Part shown: positions 47,012 through 55,952 of the stretch, in pieces | Position numbering within the stretch: the stretch's first letter is position 1 | Layout of the letters: every line of letters starts with the position of its first letter | Translations under genes and position numbers: made by a program | Notes under the pieces: model-generated | What the model was told of the DNA's origin: nothing | Databases searched by the model: none | The model's input: only the letters and a program-made list of their open reading frames with translations | NCBI RefSeq assembly: GCF_900445255.1 | Contig: NZ_UAPU01000007.1 | Coordinates: forward strand, 292,001 to 356,000 | DNA from: Anaerobiospirillum thomasii | GTDB taxonomy: Bacteria; Pseudomonadota; Gammaproteobacteria; Enterobacterales; Succinivibrionaceae | Length of the DNA stretch: 64,000 nt | Direction of reading: 5' to 3'

Positions 47012-49066
47012 ATGTATCTGACTAAAAGAACTAAAAATGGTGGGGTCTATCTGTATCTGGTAGAGAATTATAAAGATCCAGATTCAGGCAAACGTAAGGT
47101 CAGAACCATAAAAAGTTTCGGTAAACTTGAAAGTATCGACAGTGAGACTCTTTCAAAACTTGAAGCTCAATATGCACAGCCTGCACAAAAGAGCAGAGAG
47201 GAGCAAAAGAACCACATCAATAGATCGTTGACATCTATTACAGATATTGCCAACTCATTCGAGCAAAGCAATTTCAATAAAGCTAATCTGCTGCACTATT
47301 CAAATCTCATCATAAGACCAATATGGAAGCAGCTTAATCTTGACTACAAACTTAACTATCTACAAAAGCAATTTACTAAAATAACTTCCTACAAACTTTC
47401 TGACATCCTGTTCTATCTGGTGTGCAGAAAAATTACCAGTCCGTCATCCTACATTAACTCATTTACTGAGCAGAGCACTGTTTTAAATAATCCTATTGAA
47501 GGCATCTGTCAGGACAATATCTACGCAGCATTGGATTATTTCAATAAATTCTACAGAGAGCTTTTGCCATACGCAGTAAAGAAATCATATGCACAAAAAG
47601 ACTATGAACCATGTAACAAAGATGGCGGTCCAAATATGATATTTTTCGACTGCACCAACTGCTACTTTGAAACTCCATATGACGATAGAGAGCAATTTAC
47701 ACACACGTTTATTAAGCAGAAAAAAGATGAGCTTATTGACAGTGGAGCAAGTGTTGAACAGATTGAGAAGTACCTTGACAGTGAAGAGTTTTTAGGAGAG
47801 CTGGATACTGCTATTAAAGATCATGAAGAAGAATTTATAAGAATGCGCGGCCCATCAAAAGAGGCACGTTTCAGTCAACCCCTTGTCTCAGTTTCTCTGG
47901 TAATAGATGAGCGAGGTGTTCCTATTGATTTTGCTGTATTTCCTGGCAATCACTCTGAATTTAAACAGGTTGCTCCTACTATTGAGAGACTCAAAGAGCA
48001 GTATAACGTACAGAACTGTTATTTTGTTGCAGACAGAGGCATTAACTCTACCTCCAATCTTGAGGAGATATTAAAGAAATCATTGGGGTTTATTGTTGCT
48101 CAGAAGATTACTGGACAGTCGAAAAAAGATACTGAGCAAATGTTGGATCCTAACGGCTGGAAGAGTTTTGATTTGACATCTGACAGCAAGATCAATTTTA
48201 TTAAAGACGATATCGACAGAGGCTTTAAATATAAGGTTTGTAAAAAGGAAAAAAGCGCAAGGGTAGTGCTTGAAAATGGAACTGTTAAAACCATAAAGGT
48301 TAATTGCAATATTGTTTATACATTCTCTCCAAAACGTAGGGAAAAAGAGCTGCATGATATTGAAGAGGCAAAAATCAAGGCCCAACAAGCCATTGATGAA
48401 GGCAGACTTATGGGGAACCCGTCCGGCTCTGGCTGGCGCTGTCTGGTGAAAACACAAAAAGAAGTAACACAAAATAAAAAAGACAAGCAGCTTTATAAAG
48501 CCGTAGCTCTGAATCAGGATGTAATCGAAAACCGAATCAGGCTTGCAGGATATAGCGCGATTATTTATGAAGATCCAAAAAGTGTTAAAGAGAAAGGAGC
48601 TGAAATAAGTGATTGTGTAGTGCTTGGCGCCTATCACTCCTTAGTGCGTATTGAGGAATGTTTTAGAATAATGAAAAATAGCTTTGAGCTCAGACCTGTT
48701 TATGTCAAGCGTTATGAAAGAACTGTTGCTCATGTATTTATCTGTGTGTTATCACTGATGATTTTAAGACTGATGCAGATAAGACTCAGTGAGTATGGGG
48801 TACATATAACGATCAATCAGATCACATCAAATCTCAACAAGGCTATGGTTATGCCTTTGTGTCTTAGTAAAGAAGATACGCTTTACATAAATTGCTTTGA
48901 AAATGCTGATATCTATACTCCTAAGTCTACAAGGCTATCAGCTCAGGATAATGACGTACTTGATGTAAAATCAGCCATTGACAATTACAATAACCAAAGG
49001 AAAAAAGAAGCCGATATTATAGATACCATTATAAAAGCTATGGGTCTTGTGGAAAATCCGGTCTAA
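47012..49066 (+). CDS. IS1634-family transposase
   Basis: 684 residues. An N-terminal domain opens YLTKRTKNGGVYLYLVENY and continues with KRKVRTIKSFGKLE, the beta-rich head of IS1634-type transposases. The RNase H-like catalytic domain shows FFDCTN (about 209), VADRGINS (about 337) and RIEECFRIMK (about 545), a probable DDE triad. The frame is intact and full length, so the element may be active. ATG 47012 is chosen, with GGGGG seven bases upstream. Codon use is more AT-rich than that of the neighbouring hemH and asnB. Confidence 0.85.
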   Translation: MYLTKRTKNGGVYLYLVENYKDPDSGKRKVRTIKSFGKLESIDSETLSKLEAQYAQPAQKSREEQKNHINRSLTSITDIANSFEQSNFNKANLLHYSNLIIRPIWKQLNLDYKLNYLQKQFTKITSYKLSDILFYLVCRKITSPSSYINSFTEQSTVLNNPIEGICQDNIYAALDYFNKFYRELLPYAVKKSYAQKDYEPCNKDGGPNMIFFDCTNCYFETPYDDREQFTHTFIKQKKDELIDSGASVEQIEKYLDSEEFLGELDTAIKDHEEEFIRMRGPSKEARFSQPLVSVSLVIDERGVPIDFAVFPGNHSEFKQVAPTIERLKEQYNVQNCYFVADRGINSTSNLEEILKKSLGFIVAQKITGQSKKDTEQMLDPNGWKSFDLTSDSKINFIKDDIDRGFKYKVCKKEKSARVVLENGTVKTIKVNCNIVYTFSPKRREKELHDIEEAKIKAQQAIDEGRLMGNPSGSGWRCLVKTQKEVTQNKKDKQLYKAVALNQDVIENRIRLAGYSAIIYEDPKSVKEKGAEISDCVVLGAYHSLVRIEECFRIMKNSFELRPVYVKRYERTVAHVFICVLSLMILRLMQIRLSEYGVHITINQITSNLNKAMVMPLCLSKEDTLYINCFENADIYTPKSTRLSAQDNDVLDVKSAIDNYNNQRKKEADIIDTIIKAMGLVENPV

Positions 49067-49495
49067 AATCTCATCTGATCCGGTAGTGCCTCAGTATTAG
49101 ATCTTGAAAACGGACGACACCAATTCCTATTAAATCTCATCTGATCTTGAGCTAAAATTTGTCCTAAACTCTAGCAGTAGTTCCTGCCTACTTTTGTTCA
49201 ATACTGTTTTTATACATCTGATCCTGACCTAAATCAGTATTTCCGCTCTTCTTACACATGATCTTTTGTCTATTAAATCCTTCTGGTAATCATGCCATCT
49301 TTAAAGGCATCGTCAGATCCTGAGGGTTATCAGAAGTTCCTATTGCACCAAAACAGTACTTCCGTTACATCATCTATTGATCTTGTATAGCACGTCAGAT
49401 CTTTAGGCAGTTACTCTGTAAACTGACGCCATAAATATAGCTTTTATATAGGCTTATTAGAGATAAAACCCTGACACTAGGCCAGGGTTTTTGTG
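49067..49495. other. 429-bp noncoding region with repeated GATC-containing motifs
   Basis: No gene. Seven copies of a GATCYTGA-like motif begin at about 49100, 49143, 49220, 49260, 49316, 49379 and 49398. Interspersed are AGTAnTTCC-like words, and AAATCTCATCTGATC occurs twice (49066-49080 and 49133-49147). This is likely the repeat-rich terminus (transposase-binding array) of the IS21-like module that lies to its right on the minus strand. Confidence 0.5.
49466..49492. terminator. terminator after the IS21-like module
   Basis: AAACCCTG/CAGGGTTT stem with a nine-base loop; T-run on the plus strand, weaker TTTTA on the minus strand. It follows the last minus-strand gene of the module. Confidence 0.75.
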
Positions 49496-49744
49496 TTATA
49501 AAATGATATCGATTTTAACAACTCTGCCAAGATGAAGTTGCGGCCTCATTGGTTTACCTCCTAGAAACCATTCATGGCTGTTTAAATTAAAATCGACCAT
49601 ATGGGAGATCCATTTTGATTTGCCATGTCTATCCTTTTTTTTCAGATAGATGGTATCTCCTATATTTATTTCATAGTCATCAATATAAAGACAGTTACTG
49701 TCATTATTAAATGCAAGACGGCCTAATATTTTTAACTTATACAC
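49496..49744 (-). CDS. small DUF5348-like protein, third gene of IS21-like module
   Basis: 82 residues. The pattern GRLAFNN...YEINIGDTIYL...WISHMVDF...EWFLGG...LGRVVKI matches the small beta-barrel-like DUF5348 type: GRL, GD-I-Y-L, W, EWYLGG. Its function is unknown. It starts 9 bp after istB, and a clearly related 80-residue protein occupies the same place in the second module at 61295. It therefore belongs to the element, not to the host. A role in nucleic-acid binding or in regulating transposition is a guess. Confidence 0.65.
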   Translation of the reverse strand: MYKLKILGRLAFNNDSNCLYIDDYEINIGDTIYLKKKDRHGKSKWISHMVDFNLNSHEWFLGGKPMRPQLHLGRVVKIDIIL

Positions 49745-49753
49745 GACAAGCTC

Positions 49754-50509
49754 CTAGACAAAGTCATATGGCAGAAGTGTAATATCCTGTACACACTGAT
49801 TAATGCGCCTAGTTACAGCATCTGTTATGGCTGCATCAATATTTACAAACCTTTTAGCCATACCTACAGATGTAAGCTGTGTTGCTATCAGTGTAGACGC
49901 AGTATTAATACGATCATTTAAAATATCATTAAGATATTTAGCATACCTGGCTTCATAAAAGTCGGTCAAAAATAAATCATCTATTATCAGCAGGTGCACC
50001 TTTTTAAGCTTTTCTCTGAATTTAAGTCTTTGCTCTACGTTAAATATAGAGAATTGCTCTAGGAGATCATTGGCTATTGTATATTGTACACTCATGCCTC
50101 TGAGGCAAGCTCTTCTACCGATATTGCATATGAGCTCTGTCTTACCTGTTCCAGATGCTCCTCGTACTATGACATTTTGTTTTTTAACTACAAAACTCAG
50201 CGAGGCAAGCTCTGCCATAGTTGTATTACTAAGCCCTCTCTTTTCACTCCTTAAAATAAAATCTAAATCTTGATTTCCTCTGAGTTTACTGCGCTTTAAC
50301 AGCGTCTGACCTTTAACCTCATTAGCATAATCAATATGCTCTTGAAGCGCCATCAGCAGTCTTTCATTAAATGTCAAACCGCTAAATATGTCTGGCGTTG
50401 TAAACTGGCGATGAAAGGCCAGAGCAAGGCCTTTTAAACGAATGTCTTTAAAAGCTTTTATTATACGGCTTTCATCTTCAGTTAGAGTGTAAGTTTGTTC
50501 ATTTGACAT
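49754..50509 (-). CDS. IstB-like transposition helper ATPase
   Basis: 251 residues of the DnaC/IstB AAA+ family. Walker A GASGTGKTELI is at about 115 and Walker B LLIIDDLFLTDF at about 172, with an arginine-bearing segment near LNDRINTASTLIAT. IstB activates the IS21 transposase IstA and selects target DNA. Its ATG overlaps the istA stop (TAATG). Motifs are intact. Confidence 0.9.
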   Translation of the reverse strand: MSNEQTYTLTEDESRIIKAFKDIRLKGLALAFHRQFTTPDIFSGLTFNERLLMALQEHIDYANEVKGQTLLKRSKLRGNQDLDFILRSEKRGLSNTTMAELASLSFVVKKQNVIVRGASGTGKTELICNIGRRACLRGMSVQYTIANDLLEQFSIFNVEQRLKFREKLKKVHLLIIDDLFLTDFYEARYAKYLNDILNDRINTASTLIATQLTSVGMAKRFVNIDAAITDAVTRRINQCVQDITLLPYDFV

Positions 50510-52242
50510 TATTTATTCTCCTGTGCTTTACCCAATTTTCTGGCCATAGCCACATCTCTAGAGTTGCGCAGAACACCATCGTCATCAACACTAAATGTTA
50601 AATTACCTTGCTCACTGGCTTTGTCAGATCTGGGCTCATTGATGACGGGATCTTCTGCAGTACAGGCTATATCGGCAATATCATCCTCACGCGGTTTTAA
50701 AGACTCTGATACCATCTGCTTATAAATTTGGACTAAATTTGTTATGTTTCTAACAGCTGGTTCCATCTGCATTATTTTCATGAATGTCTTATCAGCAAGC
50801 TCTGTGTTGGCAGATCCTTTATAGAAATTAATGGCCGCAACACATGCTTTGAGGGCATGTCCGTTTTTTTGCTTATTTTTCCATGAACAGTATGAGTGCA
50901 GATTTTTACTGAGATTAAAAGCTTCATCCAGCGCCTGTTCAATCTTTAAATACTTCCTTTCATCTTGAACGGCCTTGTGGTTCTCAGGCATATGTGCTCT
51001 AATCGTATTGACGCTGTTATTTTGTGCAAAATTAATAGGATGCGTGGCAATAAGGCGATCATCGCATGATATTGTTAATATATTTTCATACACTCTGACT
51101 GTTACCACCTGACCTATATAGGTATATGGGACAGAATATTTATTTGTACCAAATGTTATATGGTAGTTACGAGGCACTTTGAGGATATAGATATGGGCAA
51201 ATTGAGGTATGGTAGAGATCATGGCGCGGGCTTTAGGTTTTTCACAATGCTCAAACAGATAGGCTCTGTTTTGCTCTAAATCTCCACGCAGCTGGGCCTG
51301 ATTAATACGCTTTTCAATCAGATCCTGTAATAGGTGGTTATGTTCCTCCAGTGATCTTGGTGTGTCACTGTCATAATTGTTGATAACACGTTCAGTTATT
51401 AACCTTACAGCGTATTCAACCCTGGATTTATGAGTTGGCGCACGTGGTGATGTTGGATGTACAAATACATCAAAACGCGACATAAAGTCTTCAAATGATT
51501 TATTTATGATAGGCTCTGATATAATAGAGTGATCTTCTACCCATGCTTTGGCATTGTCAGGTATTATTTCCTGGGGTAGACAGTTAAAGTGCTTAAATGC
51601 AGCGCTTATAGCTATGCATGTAGCCTCTGTGGTCTGTCTTTCTACGAATCTTGCAAAAACGTAACAACTGGCAGACCACACAATTACAAATACATTAAAA
51701 TCTGTCTTAACGCCTCCAGGAAGTGTCAGAGCACACTTTTTTCCGGCAAAATCAATTTCGCAGCTTAGTCCATATGTCTTGTCCATGATAAATACTGGAT
51801 CAGCCGTTTTTGCAAAAAGCTCATCTTCTGCCTTTTTTAAATAATGATAAAACTGACTGCGAGATAAGTAGTGCCATTTATTGGCAATACAGTTTTCCAT
51901 GTAATTAAAATAATAAAATTGCTTGCTCATATGCCTTTCCAGGCGGTCTACAGCCATCTCCAAAAAATCTGGCATAAACTCTGAGCGGGAGACATGCTCC
52001 TCCTGAGTACCATTATCTGTACCTGATGCCAGATAGCATATATCTACAAGTTGCTGATTACTAAGAAGCTCAAGAGAGTATCGGGAGCAGATGTCTGCTT
52101 TAAACAGCCTCTCTTTTATGTGCGATACAGTAAAACGGGAGACACCAACTCTAGCTCCAATCTGGGTATTATTCAGCCCTCCAAGAATAAGCTTGGCTAT
52201 GTCTTTGAGCTTGTCTGCGCTCAAATGCTGTCTTTTTGTCAT
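50509..52242 (-). CDS. IS21-family transposase IstA
   Basis: About 577 residues. The N-terminal helix-turn-helix is LGGLNNTQIGARVGVSRFTV. The catalytic core has EIDFAGKKCAL (first Asp), EIIPDNAKAWV (second Asp) and THKSRVEYAVRLITERV (Glu), consistent with a DDE integrase. A C-terminal beta-barrel part follows (NYHITFGTNKYSVPYTYIGQ). ATG 52242 is preferred because AAGGAAC stands seven bases upstream; an earlier in-frame start at 52269 lacks a site. It is complete, unlike its relative at 53613. The istB gene follows with a one-base overlap. Confidence 0.9.
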   Translation of the reverse strand: MTKRQHLSADKLKDIAKLILGGLNNTQIGARVGVSRFTVSHIKERLFKADICSRYSLELLSNQQLVDICYLASGTDNGTQEEHVSRSEFMPDFLEMAVDRLERHMSKQFYYFNYMENCIANKWHYLSRSQFYHYLKKAEDELFAKTADPVFIMDKTYGLSCEIDFAGKKCALTLPGGVKTDFNVFVIVWSASCYVFARFVERQTTEATCIAISAAFKHFNCLPQEIIPDNAKAWVEDHSIISEPIINKSFEDFMSRFDVFVHPTSPRAPTHKSRVEYAVRLITERVINNYDSDTPRSLEEHNHLLQDLIEKRINQAQLRGDLEQNRAYLFEHCEKPKARAMISTIPQFAHIYILKVPRNYHITFGTNKYSVPYTYIGQVVTVRVYENILTISCDDRLIATHPINFAQNNSVNTIRAHMPENHKAVQDERKYLKIEQALDEAFNLSKNLHSYCSWKNKQKNGHALKACVAAINFYKGSANTELADKTFMKIMQMEPAVRNITNLVQIYKQMVSESLKPREDDIADIACTAEDPVINEPRSDKASEQGNLTFSVDDDGVLRNSRDVAMARKLGKAQENK

Positions 52243-52316
52243 TAAAAGTTCCTTAAAAAAATATGACAAACCCCATGTTTGTCTTCAACAAAGGGTATTT
52301 TAAGGACTTTTAAAAA

Positions 52317-52937
52317 TTAGTCGTTATTTGCTGTACGAAAGCGCATAAGTATGGCATTTTGTATATTTTCACTATTATGGAGCAACAGGCAGAACCTAGG
52401 GGCCGTCAGGCATGAAACCGTAATATCAAAAAATTTAAATACTCTATGCTTGAGAGAGTTAAACTGTTTTATATGATATTTCCATCTTTGTATCAGCTTT
52501 AATACTTTCTTACATTCTTGTTTAAATAGACTGAGATCACCGCAGCGAGCTTCTAAATCTTTATTTTGTACATTTTCTGATTCTGCTGCTATATAGTCTT
52601 CAATAACTTGTTTTAAATGACTTTGGCCAGGCTCAAAAATATCTGGCTGTACAAGATGGTAACGTGACACCTTATGCTTCTTGCAAGCACCACAATTACA
52701 ATCTTTGTTTTCGCAAAACATCTGAGGAATAAGCACTGTAATTTTCACTCCATAGATCAGGCGTTTGGCCTTGCTAATATAAGCTTTAAATTTGAGTTTC
52801 TTATTACAGAGTGGACAGATTAAATATTGAAAAGCATCTTTATGTAAAAGCAATCTTATAGGCTTTGAAAGGCCATTATTGATGGCTTCATTGAGCTCAT
52901 CAATATTAGAAAATAAATTTTGTGTTAAAATAAACAT
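52317..52937 (-). CDS. zinc-ribbon protein (DUF6431-like) upstream of istA
   Basis: 206 residues. A zinc-ribbon is formed by CPLC at about 47-50 and CENKDCNCGACKKH at about 85-98. It is followed by YHLVQPDIFEPGQSHLKQVI, reminiscent of DUF6431 proteins (C..C ... C..C ... H-x-L-P). Such proteins are found near mobile elements but have no known role. It is transcribed with istA-istB-DUF5348, about 74 bp upstream of istA, and has no counterpart in the second module. It is probably a DNA-binding accessory of this transposon. Confidence 0.5.
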   Translation of the reverse strand: MFILTQNLFSNIDELNEAINNGLSKPIRLLLHKDAFQYLICPLCNKKLKFKAYISKAKRLIYGVKITVLIPQMFCENKDCNCGACKKHKVSRYHLVQPDIFEPGQSHLKQVIEDYIAAESENVQNKDLEARCGDLSLFKQECKKVLKLIQRWKYHIKQFNSLKHRVFKFFDITVSCLTAPRFCLLLHNSENIQNAILMRFRTANND

Positions 52938-53612
52938 TCAAGTAGTGTGAGCTCTTTATTCTTGGCGGAAGTGAGCTCACCTCTCCTTCTAATATCCTAG
53001 CAAAACAACTTTTTAGTTGATTCTAACAATGTTCAATAGTTTACATAAAGTAGCCATAAAAAGAGCTGCGTTGTAGACGAGTGCATTAAAATAATGCAAT
53101 AAGATCTGATGTATATGCTTAAGAATAAAGGTTTGCATAACATAAGATATGTGCAAAAGGCAGAACTGCGATTACAAGATCAGGATCAGGCGAGAAGATT
53201 AGGAATTCAAGAGCAAATTTAGGAATGATATAAAACGTCCCGGATCTATAGTTAAAACCAAGATTTAAAGATTAAAGATCAGATTCATTGATTGATATAT
53301 ATAGGATTTGGTGTTGGTTATTAATAAGATCAACCGAGATTGAAACCCGGAAATTTCAAAAGCCCTTGTCAAAGACTGGAAATCACGTATTGGCAAGGTA
53401 TATTCACAATGTAAAAAAGGCAATACAAAAGGTGACGATACTCCATCTATCATAGTAGGTCGCTTCACTTTATATATTCTAGGGGAATGTGCCAACGCCC
53501 TTTGGGGCAGAATAGTACACTTTAATACATAAACATCAGGAATTTCCTTAGATAATAGCTCCATCGAAGCGTTAGATACTGGATTTAACGCAGTAAACTA
53601 TATGGAGAAAAT
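52938..53612. other. 675-bp region between the two divergent IS21-like modules
   Basis: No credible gene. It carries repeats including AAGATCTGATGTATA (53101-53115), TAAGATATGTGCAAAAGG (53143-53160), AAGATCAGGATCAGG (about 53177) and AAAGATCAGATT (about 53274). These resemble the array at the far right end of copy 2; the word TGCAAAAGG is shared with 61688-61696. A 63-codon open stretch at 53344-53532 has no start and no recognisable homology. Confidence 0.45.
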
Positions 53613-54583
53613 ATGTCTCAAGGTAAAACATTAAACTCTGAGCAAATAAGGACTATAGCGAGGCTGACTTTTGCTGGCTTCACTAAATCTGCTATTGGCA
53701 TAAGAGAGCGCATATCACGAATAACAGTGGCCCATATTCAAAGAAGATTATTTAAGGCCAATGTTGTAAGTGAGAACATTTTAAAAAGCAAAAGCAATCA
53801 GGAGCTTTTATATATCTGCTATGGCTCAACAAGCTCAAATAGCATGAATGATGATGCAAAAAAGGTCGCCTGCATTTCCAGGTCAGAGCATCAGCCTGAT
53901 TTTGAAGAGATTGCTTTAGATAGAATAATTACTCGTGAAAACAAACAGTTTTATTATTTCAGATATATTGATGAGTGTAGCTTTTCCTCCGTTACCCCTA
54001 TAACTAGGAGCTCATTTTATCGCCTACTGAAGGATGCTGAAGACAAGCTTAAAATACAGAGTAAAGATCCTGTCATGATCATAGACAAGCCGTATGGAGT
54101 TAGCTGCGAGATTGATTTTGCAGGCACCAAACTTGAATTGACATTGACTGGAGGTATTAAGGAGACATTCAGTGTCTTTGTAGCTACGTGGTCTGCAAGC
54201 TGCTATACATTTGGCTGTTTTGTCCAGAGACAGAGTACTGAGGCAACATGTAATGCATTAGCTAATGCTTTTCAACGGTGGGGATGTCTGCCACATGAGA
54301 TTATTCCAGATAATGCGAAGGCATGGGTTGAAGACTGCAGCGTGCATGGAGAGTCTGTAACAAACAGATCTTTTAATGATTACCTATCACAGTTTGGTGT
54401 ATTTATATCACCCGCCTCTCCAAGGTCACCGACTCATAAGTCAAGGGTTGAATTTGCGGTACGACTATTGACTGAAAGAGTGATTAGTAAATATGATACA
54501 AAACAGGAGTTGAATCTGCAAGAGCACAATATCTGCCTGCAGAAAATGATTGATAAATACATAAATCAGGCACCGTTTCACAA
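53613..54583 (+). pseudogene. istA, copy 2, 5' part (interrupted by IS66 element)
   Basis: Encodes the first 323 residues of an IstA transposase related to, but clearly different from, the copy at 50509. It has the same HTH region and catalytic words (SCEIDFAGTKLEL, HEIIPDNAKAWVED, THKSRVEFAVRLLTERV). The frame enters the IS66-family insertion at 54584 and stops four bases in (TAA at 54585-54587). Ribosome site GGAG is just upstream of ATG 53613. Joining 54583 to 59774 restores the frame as ...INQAPFHK-DPNTTREF..., matching the intact relative. Confidence 0.9.
54576..54583 (+). repeat. 8-bp target-site duplication, left copy
   Basis: TTTCACAA immediately before the left inverted repeat of the IS66-family element. 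The identical word follows the right inverted repeat at 59766-59773. Eight base pairs is the duplication length of IS66 elements. Confidence 0.92.
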
Positions 54584-54657
54584 GTAACTAGAAACTATTA
54601 GGACCCTTTAAAAAGTCGCTGATCTATATAGAATATTTCCAAAACGGAGGAGACTAT

Positions 54658-55470
54658 ATGGATCGCCCAAATTTAAAATCTGTAAATAATCTTTCTGAAG
54701 AAGAACGTAAGGCTCTTACTAACGATTTGATTCAGACCAAGCTTTGCTCTTATCAATTAAGCCATAAGTATGGTATGGCCACTCAGCGTAGCATTTTAAT
54801 TTTCGCCCGAGAGATCTTAGGTGATCTGTTTGAAAGTCGCGAGCAACTGGCCTTGATAACATTGCTTAAAGAAATATACCGTCTGGTGAAGGACGGAAGA
54901 GGATTAGCATATATTTGTAAAAAGTTTGGTATTTCAAATCACTTCGGTTATAAAATCATAAGACAGTTTTCACATCCTACCACAAAATATTGTATTGAGA
55001 ATGGTACGCTGCTTAAGTCTGCCGATGGCATGTATCTGCCAACACTAATACTTCATTATAACAATGATATTCCACAGAACAATAAAGAGCATGAGCTGGC
55101 AGATACCCAAGGCAGTTATGTCTGCTCTGAAAAGTTAAAGCCATTTAGTTTTATAGATGTAATTGATGATGCTCAGTCAGAGGCCACACCCTTAGCAGAT
55201 ACAACACTACCAGCTGAAGCTCTGCCTTCACATGATATGGCAGGTTCATCAACCATGTCGGTGGCTTTAAGAAGTCAAACAGAGGAAGAAGACGGCGTCA
55301 AATCGGTTCCTGCGCTTATAAATCAGGATGGTGTAACCCACTCAGATACTAAATCAAATCATTTGATAAAAGTAAATATGGGCACTATCTCTTTTGAATA
55401 CTGCAGTGTAGCTGAGCCAGAGCTATCTATAGCAAAACTTATAAGTCATATTGGCATAAATCAGGCGTGA
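54658..55470 (+). CDS. IS66 TnpA-like HTH protein
   Basis: 270 residues. The N-terminal half has helix-turn-helix character: a first one at about 28-48 (CSYQLSHKYGMATQRSILIF), a second in GRGLAYICKKFGISNHFGYK. The acidic, Ser/Thr-rich middle is low complexity. The C-terminal INMGTISFEYCS-type end (IKVNMGTISFEYCSVAEPE, then SIAKLISHI) matches the conserved tail of IS66 TnpA. It is longer than usual (about 100-140 residues). GGAGGAG lies upstream of ATG 54658. TnpA is needed for transposition but its role is unclear. Confidence 0.75.
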   Translation: MDRPNLKSVNNLSEEERKALTNDLIQTKLCSYQLSHKYGMATQRSILIFAREILGDLFESREQLALITLLKEIYRLVKDGRGLAYICKKFGISNHFGYKIIRQFSHPTTKYCIENGTLLKSADGMYLPTLILHYNNDIPQNNKEHELADTQGSYVCSEKLKPFSFIDVIDDAQSEATPLADTTLPAEALPSHDMAGSSTMSVALRSQTEEEDGVKSVPALINQDGVTHSDTKSNHLIKVNMGTISFEYCSVAEPELSIAKLISHIGINQA

Positions 55471-55486
55471 GCTTAGGAGATAGATA

Positions 55487-55801
55487 ATGTTTTTACCTCA
55501 GAATATGCGTATTGTGCTGGTCCGAGAGCCTGTCAGTGGCCGTTTTGGCATGTACAGGCTTTTAGCTCAGCTGTCTAATAATGCATTTGGTGTTGGCTGG
55601 AACGGAGTAGACCGCATAGCAGTACTTACCTTTAACAAGAAAAGGACCATAGCCACGATGATTATAGTGGATAGTAGTGGAACTTCGCTGGTACGCAGAG
55701 TACTCAACTCTGGTCGTTTTGATATAGAGCTAGATGAAGGAAAAATTCCCCTTTCTTATACTCGCAGTGAGCTTGAAGAGCTGCTAAGACTTGATACTTA
55801 A
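55487..55801 (+). CDS. IS66 TnpB (Orf2) protein
   Basis: 104 residues. The pattern of IS66 Orf2 proteins is recognisable: an N-terminal RIVLVREPVSGRFGMYRLLAQ, then GVGWNGVDRIAVLTFNKKRTIATMII (usually FVFRNRRRDRIKIL), then DSSGTSLVRRVLNSGRF. A single AGGAGATAGATA lies before the ATG, 16 bp after tnpA. It is essential for IS66 transposition though not catalytic. Sequence is quite diverged from the proteobacterial consensus. Confidence 0.75.
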   Translation: MFLPQNMRIVLVREPVSGRFGMYRLLAQLSNNAFGVGWNGVDRIAVLTFNKKRTIATMIIVDSSGTSLVRRVLNSGRFDIELDEGKIPLSYTRSELEELLRLDT

Positions 55802-55857
55802 GTTGCGATTTAAACCATTGAAAATAAAAGAAAAATATCTGTATAGAATTGTGATAT

Positions 55858-55895
55858 AAATCACCTAAAAATGCTGTTATTTTAGGTGATTTTCT
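55858..55895 (+). terminator. terminator after tnpA-tnpB
   Basis: AAATCACCTAAAA/TTTTAGGTGATTT forms a long perfect stem with a nine-base loop and a T-rich tail. It separates tnpAB from the downstream pair. Confidence 0.85.
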
Positions 55896-55913
55896 TTATT
55901 TATCAATATAATT

Positions 55914-55922
55914 ATGGTATAA
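55914..55922 (+). promoter_or_regulatory. extended -10 promoter for the passenger gene
   Basis: TGGTATAAT is a full extended -10 (TGnTATAAT) about 30 bp before the ATG at 55953, just past the tnpB terminator. No good -35 is seen, as is usual for extended -10 promoters. Confidence 0.55.
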
Positions 55923-55952
55923 TTGACCTATCCACGAATTGAGGTGTTTATT

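Larger units (their letters stand above)
46890..49100 (+). mobile_element. IS1634-type insertion element (ends not resolved)
   Basis: Contains one long DDE transposase gene. The left boundary lies between the truB-like fragment and 46985. The right boundary lies within or shortly after the transposase stop at 49066. I could not identify matching terminal inverted repeats or a target duplication, so coordinates are approximate. Confidence 0.5.
49070..53290 (-). mobile_element. IS21-like four-gene module, copy 1 (ends inferred)
   Basis: Minus-strand unit: zinc-ribbon gene, istA, istB, DUF5348-like gene. Both flanks (about 49070-49410 and 53090-53290) carry clusters of related words such as AAGATC and GATCAGATG/GATCTGATG. 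On the plus strand they appear mostly in one orientation on the left flank and in the opposite orientation on the right flank, as expected for terminal transposase-binding arrays. Exact ends and target duplication were not resolved. Confidence 0.5.

Noticed and set aside
48080-48637. Long minus-strand open frame (185 codons) inside the IS1634-type transposase gene
   Set aside because: Antisense shadow; the plus-strand frame carries the DDE motifs and a ribosome site.
49067-49420. Possible CRISPR array (repeated GATC words)
   Set aside because: Repeats are only about 8 bp, variable and unevenly spaced; no cas genes.
53344-53532. Plus-strand open stretch of 63 codons reading NPEISKALVKDW... 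and SIIVGRF
   Set aside because: It starts directly after a stop with no start codon, and I could not link it to the truncated transposase or any family.
53265-53564. Minus-strand open frame of 99 codons between the IS21-like modules
   Set aside because: No ribosome site, no recognisable motif, and it overlaps terminal repeat sequence; composition looks noncoding.
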